In this document: positions 51,920-58,936 of the stretch, piece after piece
How positions within the stretch are numbered: position 1 is the first letter of the stretch
How the letters are laid out: the number at the start of each line of letters is the position of its first letter
Source: an uncultured Gammaproteobacteria bacterium
GTDB taxonomy: Bacteria > Pseudomonadota > Gammaproteobacteria > Pseudomonadales > Pseudohongiellaceae
NCBI GenBank assembly: GCA_913054495.1
Contig: CAJXIY010000008.1
Span: 1 to 58,936, forward strand
Direction: 5' to 3'
Length of the DNA stretch: 58,936 nt
Program-made: the position numbers and the translations under genes
Notes under the pieces: model-generated
Told to the model about the DNA's origin: nothing
Databases searched by the model: none
The model's input: only the letters and a program-made list of their open reading frames with translations

Positions 51920-53836
51920 ATGCCGCTGCTTCGCCTCGACAAAATCTCCATTCATTTCGGTAGCCATGTGCTGCTCGATGCGGTCGACCTGACCGTGCAT
52001 AAGGGCACCAAGATCGGGCTGCTGGGTCGAAATGGTGCCGGCAAGACGACGCTTATGAAAATTATTGCAGGGTCTATGATGCCTGATGCCGGTGAGCGTT
52101 GGTTGCGACCCGGGGTAAAAATAGCTTGGCTGGATCAATCATTGCCGGTAGCCACCGAGCAGTCGGTGTATGACATGGTGGCCGGCGCATTGCCTGAGCT
52201 GGGTGAATTGCTGACACAGTATCACCACCTGATCGCCGATTTTGATCACGCCGATATGAAAAAACTGGAGCAGGTGCAGGCTCAGCTCGAGGCCCGGGAC
52301 GGTTGGAATCTGAGTCAGAAGGTGGATACGGTAATCAGTCAGTTGCAGTTGCCGGCGGACAAGCTCATGTCGGAATTGTCTGGTGGCTGGCGCCGCCGCG
52401 TGGCACTGGCCTGTGCCCTGGTGCGGGAGCCAGAAGTCCTGTTCCTCGATGAACCGACCAACCATCTTGATATCCCGGCGATCGAATGGCTGGAAAAACA
52501 ATTACAGGCATACCGGGGTGCTCTGTTGCTGGTGACTCACGATCGCAATTTCCTGAAGCAGGTCGTTAACCACATCGTCGAACTCGATAGAGGGCAGCTC
52601 TATCAATTCGAGGGTGACTATCACAAATTCCTACGTTATCGGCAGCAGCAACTGGCGGTAGAAGCGCGAGCGAATGCCTTATTCGATAAAAAGCTCTCCC
52701 AGGAGGAAGTGTGGATACGCCAGGGAATAAAGGCACGACGAACCCGCAACGAGGGTCGGGTGCGGGCCCTGCAGGCACTGCGCAGTGAACGCAGTGCGCG
52801 ACGGGAGATACAGCGTAGCGCCAGTTTCAAGGTAGACGCAGCCGCGGCTTCCGGGAAGATTGTCGCCGAGCTTATCAAGGTATCCCATGGCTTCGATGGC
52901 GTTGCTGTTATTAAAGATTTCTCCACCACCATTCTGCGAGGCGACCGGATTGGAATCGTCGGCGCCAATGGTGCCGGCAAGTCCACGCTGTTAAAAATTC
53001 TGCTGGGAAAACTGACCCCGGAATCCGGTACGGTCAAACTGGGCAGCAAACTGGAGATCGCCTATTTCGATCAGCTGCGGGAGACCCTGGACCTGGAGAA
53101 AAATCTCATCGACAACGTCTGTGGTGGTCAGGAATTCATCGAAATTGATGGCAAGAGAAAGCATGCCATCAGTTACCTCGGCGATTTTCTATTTGCGCCG
53201 GATCGAATTCGTACGCCGGCGAAGGCCCTGTCCGGCGGCGAACAAAACCGGGCGATCCTGGCGAAACTCTTCACCCGGCCCGCTAATATCCTGGTCTTCG
53301 ACGAACCCACCAATGACCTGGATATAGAAACCCTGGAATTACTGGAAGATATCCTGCTGAAATTCAAGGGCACAGTCCTTTTAGTCAGTCACGATCGGGA
53401 ATTCATGGATAATGTCGTCACCAGCCTAATGGTGTTCGAAGGTGATGCGCGGGTTAAAGAATATGTGGGTGGGTACGCCGACTGGGTGGCCGGGGGTGGC
53501 CGCTTAAAAGGCTTGCAGGACAACGAGTTATTGACAGAAACCGGCGCAAAAAAGCGTAATTCATCCCAAGCTCGCAAGGTCTGTTCGGAGCCCGGAAGTG
53601 GCAAGGCGGGCACCCAAGCGAAGCAGCTATCCCGTAAGGATCAACAAGCCTTGAAGGCCCTGCCCGAGTTAATTGAACAATTGGAAACGCGGCAGAGGGA
53701 GTTCGAAACCCAAATCGCCAATTCGGATTTCTATCGCCAGGATCAGGAGAGAATCCAGCAGGCCCTGAAAGAAGTAGCGGACAATCAAGCAAACCTTGAG
53801 CGAGCTTACCAGCGCTGGGAGGAACTGGAAGGCTGA
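51920..53836 (+). CDS. uup: ABC-F ATPase Uup
   Basis: A 638-residue soluble protein with two ABC domains and no membrane segment. Domain 1 has GRNGAGKTT, LSGGWRRR and VLFLDEPTNHLD; domain 2 has GANGAGKST, LSGGEQNR and ILVFDEPTNDLD. Between them is a linker of about 85 residues rich in arginine; after them comes a C-terminal lysine-rich coiled coil (LIEQLETRQREFETQI) typical of Uup. It binds ribosomes or branched DNA and affects transposon excision and ribosome function. The start has a weak upstream site, and a GTG 5' extension is not supported. Single gene. Confidence 0.92.
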   Translation: MPLLRLDKISIHFGSHVLLDAVDLTVHKGTKIGLLGRNGAGKTTLMKIIAGSMMPDAGERWLRPGVKIAWLDQSLPVATEQSVYDMVAGALPELGELLTQYHHLIADFDHADMKKLEQVQAQLEARDGWNLSQKVDTVISQLQLPADKLMSELSGGWRRRVALACALVREPEVLFLDEPTNHLDIPAIEWLEKQLQAYRGALLLVTHDRNFLKQVVNHIVELDRGQLYQFEGDYHKFLRYRQQQLAVEARANALFDKKLSQEEVWIRQGIKARRTRNEGRVRALQALRSERSARREIQRSASFKVDAAAASGKIVAELIKVSHGFDGVAVIKDFSTTILRGDRIGIVGANGAGKSTLLKILLGKLTPESGTVKLGSKLEIAYFDQLRETLDLEKNLIDNVCGGQEFIEIDGKRKHAISYLGDFLFAPDRIRTPAKALSGGEQNRAILAKLFTRPANILVFDEPTNDLDIETLELLEDILLKFKGTVLLVSHDREFMDNVVTSLMVFEGDARVKEYVGGYADWVAGGGRLKGLQDNELLTETGAKKRNSSQARKVCSEPGSGKAGTQAKQLSRKDQQALKALPELIEQLETRQREFETQIANSDFYRQDQERIQQALKEVADNQANLERAYQRWEELEG

Positions 53837-53987
53837 GGACGGATTCAGCAACACCTCCGGGCAAGGAAATATTTGCTGCTAATGACATCATCGCTGGAAA
53901 ATAATTTTCCCGAAGGTACAATACGCTCGATACTCTAATTTTATAGCAGTGACTCCTTCTCCAAGCGATCGTAAAAGGCCTACCAGC

Positions 53988-55607
53988 ATGACAGAAAATC
54001 AAACCCCCGCGCCCGACCTGAGACAATACGGTATTAGTGACGTAGAGGAAATCTACTACAACCCCTCTTATGAATTTTTGTTCGAACAAGAGACCCGGGA
54101 TGATCTGGAAGGCTACGAGAAAGGCGCGATAACCCAGTGCGGCGCGGTCGCCGTAGATACCGGTATTTTTACCGGCAGGTCGCCGAAAGATAAGTACATC
54201 GTCCGCGATGACACATCCAGAGATACGGTGTGGTGGTCAGATCAAGGTAAGAATGACAACAAGCCCATCGATAAAGACACCTGGGATCACTTGAAGTCAA
54301 TTGTAGCCGAGCGCTTGAGCGGCAAGCGTCTGTATGTGATGGACACGATTTGCGGAGCCAATGAAAACAGCCACTTAAAGGTGCGGTTCATCATGGAAGT
54401 GGCCTGGCAGGCACATTTCGTCAAAAACATGTTTATTCGACCTAGCCCGGAGCAGATGGCAGATTTCGAACCTGATTTCATCGTCATGAACGGCGCCAAG
54501 AGCACCAATCCTGACTGGGAAAGCATGGGCCTCAATTCCGAGAACTTTATTGCCTTCAACCTCACCGAGAAGATGCAACTCATCGGTGGCACCTGGTATG
54601 GCGGAGAAATGAAGAAAGGCATGTTCTCCATGATGAATTATCTGTTGCCTCTGCGCGGCATGGCTTCCATGCACTGCTCCGCAAATATCGGCAAAGATGG
54701 CGATGCCGCCATCTTCTTTGGTCTGTCCGGTACCGGCAAGACCACGCTGTCCACCGATCCCGAGCGTGCGCTTATAGGTGACGATGAACATGGCTGGGAC
54801 GATGACGGCGTGTTCAATTTCGAAGGCGGTTGCTACGCCAAGACCATTAACCTCAGCGAGGAAAGCGAGCCCGACATTTACCGGGCTATTCGGCGTGATG
54901 CCCTGCTGGAAAATGTGTCGGTGGATGCAGCGGGTGTGATTGATTACGCCGATGGCTCCAAGACCGAAAATACCCGCGTCTCCTACCCTATCTATCACAT
55001 TGACAATATAGTGAAACCCATATCCAAGGGCGGCCATGCGGAAAAAGTGATCTTTCTCACCGCGGATGCCTTCGGTGTGTTACCGCCGGTATCCAAGCTC
55101 ACGCCCAACCAGACCAAATACCACTTCCTGTCTGGCTTCACCGCAAAATTAGCCGGCACCGAGCGCGGTATAACCGAACCTACGCCGACTTTTTCAAGCT
55201 GTTTCGGAGCGGCATTCCTGTCCTTGCACCCAACCAAGTATGCCCATGAACTGGTCAAGCGCATGGAAGCAGCGGGTTCTACGGCCTACCTGGTCAACAC
55301 CGGCTGGAATGGTACCGGCAAGCGCATCTCGATCAAGGCGACTCGGGCCATCATCCACGCGATTCTCGACGGCTCCATCGATAAAGCGGAAACCTTCAGC
55401 CTACCGTATTTTAATCTCGAGGTGCCCATCGCTATCGATTCTGTGGAGGGCGATATTCTGGATCCGCGCCACACCTATGCCGATGCCGATGAATGGGACG
55501 AGAAGGCGCACAGCCTGGCCGAACTGTTCATAGCCAACTTCGTGAAATTCACCGACACCAATGAAGGCAAAGGTCTGGTAGCTGCGGGACCGCAGCTGGC
55601 CTCTTAG
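53988..55607 (+). CDS. pckA: ATP-dependent phosphoenolpyruvate carboxykinase
   Basis: A 539-residue enzyme, matching the usual length of ATP-type PEPCK. The ATG at 53988 is preferred over a GTG at 53949. Motifs [23 protein letters not shown] (P-loop), [24 protein letters not shown] and [11 protein letters not shown] are intact, with the metal-binding residues. It converts oxaloacetate and ATP to PEP and CO2, the first step of gluconeogenesis, fitting growth on organic acids. It is convergent with the following PQQ dehydrogenase, with a terminator between. Confidence 0.96.
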   Translation: MTENQTPAPDLRQYGISDVEEIYYNPSYEFLFEQETRDDLEGYEKGAITQCGAVAVDTGIFTGRSPKDKYIVRDDTSRDTVWWSDQGKNDNKPIDKDTWDHLKSIVAERLSGKRLYVMDTICGANENSHLKVRFIMEVAWQAHFVKNMFIRPSPEQMADFEPDFIVMNGAKSTNPDWESMGLNSENFIAFNLTEKMQLIGGTWYGGEMKKGMFSMMNYLLPLRGMASMHCSANIGKDGDAAIFFGLSGTGKTTLSTDPERALIGDDEHGWDDDGVFNFEGGCYAKTINLSEESEPDIYRAIRRDALLENVSVDAAGVIDYADGSKTENTRVSYPIYHIDNIVKPISKGGHAEKVIFLTADAFGVLPPVSKLTPNQTKYHFLSGFTAKLAGTERGITEPTPTFSSCFGAAFLSLHPTKYAHELVKRMEAAGSTAYLVNTGWNGTGKRISIKATRAIIHAILDGSIDKAETFSLPYFNLEVPIAIDSVEGDILDPRHTYADADEWDEKAHSLAELFIANFVKFTDTNEGKGLVAAGPQLAS

Positions 55608-55629
55608 CAAAAATAGGGACAGAAACGAA

Positions 55630-55661
55630 AAGGGCTGGAGAAAAGAATCTCTCCAGCCCTT
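55630..55661. terminator. bidirectional intrinsic terminator-like hairpin
   Basis: AAGGGCTGGAGA (55630-55641) and TCTCCAGCCCTT (55650-55661) make a perfect 12-base stem with an eight-base loop. It lies between the stops of convergent pckA and the fourth PQQ gene. A short T stretch is weak on either side, but position and stem quality support termination. The sequence before it (AGGGACAGAAACG) recalls the palindromic repeats. Confidence 0.75.
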
Positions 55662-55689
55662 GCGATCTTCGATCATTTTCTACTGGCAA

Positions 55690-57711
55690 TTAGTGGGCGG
55701 CGCCCGCCTCCACCATCGCACCGGGTAAAGCCATCGCTGTCAGCTTAGAACCGGTTTGCAGAATGATGTACTGATGACCATCGTGCACCCATGAACTCAT
55801 GCCATAACTGCTCCGTGCCGGGACTTCAATCTGCGCCATGGTTTCACCACTTGTCTTATCGATGGCGTACAGCATCGGCGTGCCGTCATGGGCGGAATCC
55901 GAATACACCAGCATATTGCCAGTGACTACCATCGGCACCAGTGCACCGGTGCCGGTGTTGCCGATATCGATGCCAGCGAGGGCTGGATTATTCAGGATTC
56001 GGTCCGAAGTTTCCCCAGTAGGAATCATCCAGGCATGTTCGCCGGTGTTCATATCGATAGCGGTAATGCGACTATAGGGTGGCTTCAAGATGGGGATGCC
56101 TGCCGGATGTCGCGGCGGCCTTGCAGTCGCACCGGGACCCGCATTCGCCCACTGCGAAAGTGTTGCACCGGTTGTATTTGGATACAGCAGGTCAGCTTCC
56201 TCACCGGGAATCAGACGCAAAGCGAAGCAGGAACTGTGGGAGGAAACATAGAGCATTCCAGTAGCAGGATCAGCCACCGCAGGCGCGGTGATGTTGGCGC
56301 CGCCACCACCACCGGGGCAGTTCATGGCGGCAAATTTTCCGGTTGAATTACCGGCATGAATGGGTGGGTTGAACAGTGGCCCCATCTGATAATCCGCCAG
56401 GGCTTCGATTGCCTGGCGCCGGATCTCCGGCGTGAAATCCGCCAGATCGTCGATAGTTATGCCCTGTATGTCGTAAGGGGCTGGTTTCGTAACATGGGGT
56501 TGCGTCGGAGACAGCACCTCGCCGGGGACGATGGACGCAGGCACGGGTCGCTCCACGATTGGCCACAGGGGCTCACCGGTAATTCGATCGAAGGCATAGA
56601 CCCAGGATTGCTTCGTCACTTGCATGACCGCAGGCACACTGCCTCGACCCGGCATGTTTAGGTCCAGCAACACTGGCGCCGTCGGATTGTCAAAATTCCA
56701 GACTTCATGATGGACCATCTGAAAATGCCAGGCCCGCTCTCCGGTACGGGTATCGAGCGCAATGATGCTCGCCCCATAGAGGTTATCCCCAGGTCGGAAA
56801 CCACCGTAGTAATCGATGGTGGCACTGTTGGTAGGAATAAAAACCAGGTTGTTTTCAGGATCGGCGGATAGAGGCGCCCAGGAAGACACATCACCCGTCC
56901 ATTCCCAGGCATCATTTTCCCAGGTCTCATGGCCGTACTCGCCGGGCTGTGGGATCACGTTGAATTTCCACTTCAGGGCACCGGTCCGAGCGTCATAGGC
57001 AAGGATGTCACCCGGCACATTTTCGATACGAGACTGGTGGTAGCCCTGCTCTGCAGAGTTGCCGACGATAACCACGTCATTAACCACCAGCGGTGGCGAG
57101 GAGGAAGTGATATAGCCGGTTTCCAGAGGCAGCCCTTCATAAGGGTCATAGGGATGTCCCAGATCGGCCAGCAGATCGACGACGCCAGTTTGCGGGAAGC
57201 CATCGATGGGAACGGGTCGACCGAAGCCTTCTATAGGTACACCGGTATCGGCATCCAGGGCGGTCAGGAAAAACCCTGGTGAAATGATATAAATCACACC
57301 CCTGCCATCAATTTTGGCGTAACCCACGCCCTTGCCGTAATCGGCACGCATAGAGTACTCGCCACGGGGCGTATCGGGTTCCCGATACGACCAGATGGTT
57401 TCACCGGTTTTAGGATCGAGCGCGATGACATGGCGCTTGTTACCCGCCACGGTATATAACTTGCCATCGATCAAGGAGGGTGTAGAGCGTCCGCTCACAG
57501 CGCCGAAGCTGGCACCATCCCATTCCCAGACGACCTCGAGCTCAGCAAAATTTTCTGCCGTAATCTCAGCGGCCAGTGTAGATCGGGTATGGGCATAATC
57601 GCCACCCAGAGTTAGCCATTCGGTGGTGTCTTGAGCGACCACAACACTCGAAGAAAACACCATCAAGACAGCTGCAAGCAGTGAAATTCTTTTTGTAATT
57701 AGAGTATGCAT
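55690..57711 (-). CDS. PQQ-dependent dehydrogenase (fourth copy)
   Basis: A 673-residue exported quinoprotein dehydrogenase with a Sec signal peptide ending VVVAQDTT. The start has GGAG five bases upstream. Motifs TGERAWHFQMVHHEVWNFD, WVYAFDRITGEPLWPIVERP and ITAIDMNTGEHAWMIPTGE place it in the family, and HEVWNFD differs from the HGVWDYD of the other copies, so substrate choice may differ. Two cysteines occur in the C-terminal half (MNCPGGGG and SHSSCF). It is convergent with pckA. The start region is followed by 400 bases of non-coding sequence. Confidence 0.88.
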   Translation of the reverse strand: MHTLITKRISLLAAVLMVFSSSVVVAQDTTEWLTLGGDYAHTRSTLAAEITAENFAELEVVWEWDGASFGAVSGRSTPSLIDGKLYTVAGNKRHVIALDPKTGETIWSYREPDTPRGEYSMRADYGKGVGYAKIDGRGVIYIISPGFFLTALDADTGVPIEGFGRPVPIDGFPQTGVVDLLADLGHPYDPYEGLPLETGYITSSSPPLVVNDVVIVGNSAEQGYHQSRIENVPGDILAYDARTGALKWKFNVIPQPGEYGHETWENDAWEWTGDVSSWAPLSADPENNLVFIPTNSATIDYYGGFRPGDNLYGASIIALDTRTGERAWHFQMVHHEVWNFDNPTAPVLLDLNMPGRGSVPAVMQVTKQSWVYAFDRITGEPLWPIVERPVPASIVPGEVLSPTQPHVTKPAPYDIQGITIDDLADFTPEIRRQAIEALADYQMGPLFNPPIHAGNSTGKFAAMNCPGGGGGANITAPAVADPATGMLYVSSHSSCFALRLIPGEEADLLYPNTTGATLSQWANAGPGATARPPRHPAGIPILKPPYSRITAIDMNTGEHAWMIPTGETSDRILNNPALAGIDIGNTGTGALVPMVVTGNMLVYSDSAHDGTPMLYAIDKTSGETMAQIEVPARSSYGMSSWVHDGHQYIILQTGSKLTAMALPGAMVEAGAAH

Positions 57712-58122
57712 AAACTCCTCCAGTATTAATTAACGAGGGAATTGCAGTGGCGAATCACGGGCGGGGGTGCGACTGAATATCCCAGTCCCGAAGAGTACCG
57801 AAATATAGGGACTCAGACCACGCTTTTCTGCTTGTTAAGACGCAGCCCACAGGGCCCAGGCCGGTTCCGTGAAGAAATGCGGAATTCATTGAAACCGGTC
57901 AGAGCCGCGCCCTATACTGTCGAGAGCGCAATTTTATGAAGTTAAAGTCGGAAAGGGACCATCAACATGCTCAAATTACTTTGTGCCTCGGCAGGGAATT
58001 GACCGATAACCGCCGCAGTATCCTGTGGGGTAGTCCACATTATCCCTGGCAGTGCGCTTCCAAATTTCACCGGGCAACCTGACCCTGCCTTTCATATTAA
58101 ATGGTTTAAAGGAGAATCGACA
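57712..58122. other. non-coding interval with repeat remnant
   Basis: No credible gene is seen in these 411 bases. At 57807-57835 GGGACTCAGACCACG resembles one arm of the palindrome at 19818 (GGGGGACAGACCACG), with no matching second arm. The promoters of the divergent PQQ and VOC genes should lie here. Confidence 0.4.
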
Positions 58123-58601
58123 ATGCTGTCTGAGATTCGTTTATCCACACTATTTCTATTCTGTGTTAGCGTTTCCTTATCCGGATTAGCCTACGGACAA
58201 AACAATTCTGACCAGAATGAAGAAACTGCAATGGAACGAGTAACGGGAATTGGTGGTTTATTTATCGTGCGAATGATCCGGGTAAGCTGGCCGAATGGTA
58301 TGAGGAGCATTTGGGTGTAACTCGCAGCCCAACAAGTTACGAAGACGAGCCATGACAACAAGAACAAGGTCCTACCATTTTCGCCCCTTTCGAAAATGAT
58401 ACAGAATTTTTTGGCAGGCCTTCGCAATCCTGGATGATCAATTTCCGTGTTAATGACCTCGATGCCATGGTGAAACAACTCGAGATGGCGGGGATCGAAG
58501 TTGAAGTAGATGAAGCAGAATATCCTAACGGGCGTTTCGCACGCTTGCTTGACCCGGAAGGTAATCCAATCCAGTTATGGCAGCCAAAGACGAGTGATTG
58601 A
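58123..58601 (+). pseudogene. exported VOC-family protein, frameshifted and with in-frame stop
   Basis: The ATG at 58123 follows GGAG and a signal peptide (residues 1-26, ending YGQ). The frame then runs into a glyoxalase-like domain with ERVTGIGGLF and is lost at the three T of 58261-58263; adding a T restores YRANDPGKLAEWYEEHLGV. This continuing frame reaches a TGA at 58353-58355 where tryptophan (TGG) is expected, then goes on as QQEQGPTIFAPFEND, SWMINFRVNDLDAMV and LLDPEGNPIQLWQP to the stop at 58601. The full protein would be about 160 residues. Two lesions in one gene suggest decay or poor consensus. Members act as dioxygenases or glyoxalases; activity here is unlikely if the lesions are real. 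Confidence 0.7.
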
Positions 58602-58641
58602 ACCAGTAGGGGCGCCTGCAACCTAGCAACCAGCCAAAGGC

Positions 58642-58862
58642 TTACTTCCTGGTATATTTTCGCAGGGCCATACCGCCGGTGAGGGAACCATAAACATGGC
58701 CAGCGGCGTCGGCAATCACACGTTCCTGGGTTCCGTTGGCATCGGGATCATCGATAGAAGTGACTACCACACCATCTGCAACACTGCCTTTTTTTGGTGA
58801 AACCTGAATATCTCACCGGGATCATGGTCACCTGTCTCGCAGTGCAAATGTTGACAGGGCAT
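58642..58862 (-). pseudogene. NHL/propeller-like C-terminal remnant
   Basis: Minus-strand reading gives CETGDHDPGEIFRF, then, after a one-base shift near a TTT/A7 region (58789-58805), KKGSVADGVVVTSIDDPDAN, QERVIADAAGHVYGSLTGG and MALRKYTRK with a stop at 58642. The ending resembles NHL-repeat proteins. No matching N-terminal part is visible, and it overlaps the end of the PQQ gene, so it is probably a leftover fragment. A short ATG at 58862 has no ribosome site. Confidence 0.35.
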
Positions 58863-58936
58863 GGCCGGAGATAACCGACAAGTACTGCACCCCATCCACC
58901 ATGTAGGTAACCGGTGCCATCACGATCTGCCCGCCG
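58828..58936 (-). CDS. PQQ-dependent dehydrogenase C-terminus (fifth copy, truncated at window edge)
   Basis: The last 35 codons of a minus-strand gene that enters from beyond the window. The sequence GGQIVMAPVTYMVDGVQYLS continues VISGHALSTFALRDR and stops at TGA. The APVTYMVDG and ending -TFALR match the closing blade of PQQ dehydrogenases such as the copies at 40752 and 42758 (GAPMSYMVDGRQYIGVAGGG). Only the C-terminus is seen, so nothing else can be said. Confidence 0.7.
   Translation of the reverse strand, partial: GGQIVMAPVTYMVDGVQYLSVISGHALSTFALRDR

Noticed and set aside
1-58936. CRISPR arrays, tRNA, rRNA or riboswitch
   Set aside because: No regularly spaced short repeats, no cloverleaf with CCA-type end and no known riboswitch core were seen by reading; a covariance-model scan would be decisive.

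Overview
The window reads as a chromosomal segment of a Gram-negative gammaproteobacterium, probably a free-living aerobic heterotroph. It has TonB and porin outer-membrane proteins, lipoprotein and Tat signals, a PilU-type ATPase, ABC-F Uup and ATP-dependent PEP carboxykinase. No rRNA, tRNA, CRISPR array or intact transposase was seen. The genus cannot be named from the sequence alone.

Left part (0-10 kb): a minus-strand run of periplasm-directed catabolic genes reads from 6932 down to 481: cyclase-family hydrolase, MBL-fold hydrolase, cytochrome c, a Tat-signal thiamine-diphosphate (TPP) enzyme, an unknown protein and a cupin. Two related palindromic elements follow, then a TonB-dependent receptor with a glycine-rich plug insertion. 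From 10 to 13 kb come a broken membrane/PPC-like gene and a frameshifted PiT phosphate transporter.

Middle (13-36 kb): a serine hydrolase; a heme/copper-monooxygenase-like protein with a partner; a two-subunit molybdenum hydroxylase whose 2Fe-2S subunit carries a Tat signal; an NHL propeller; a TPR protein; a lipoprotein cyclase; a lectin-like exported protein; a pair of genes resembling the molybdenum storage protein MosA/MosB; and a Tat multicopper oxidase. Next is a hydroxy-acid/glyoxylate group: FAD/Fe-S oxidoreductase, Tat-signal DSD1-family PLP enzyme flanked by two perfect palindromes, GntP permease and glyoxylate aminotransferase.

Right part (36-59 kb): START protein, MscS channel, interrupted pilU, a 7-TM PAS sensor without an output domain overlapping the first of two tandem lipoprotein PQQ dehydrogenases, a GH29 fucosidase, an acyl-CoA ligase and a third PQQ dehydrogenase bracketed by remnants of an IS6-like element, a porin, Uup, PckA, a fourth PQQ dehydrogenase, a broken exported VOC protein and, at the edge, the C-terminus of a fifth PQQ dehydrogenase.

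Two themes stand out. First, much oxidative chemistry seems to be placed in the periplasm (PQQ enzymes, Mo hydroxylase, cytochromes c, multicopper oxidase, Tat TPP and PLP enzymes). Second, at least six genes carry in-frame stops or one-base homopolymer indels, which means either real decay or a low-quality consensus. The most promising undescribed systems are the Tat-TPP/cytochrome c operon and the pairing of a molybdenum storage protein with a periplasmic Mo hydroxylase.
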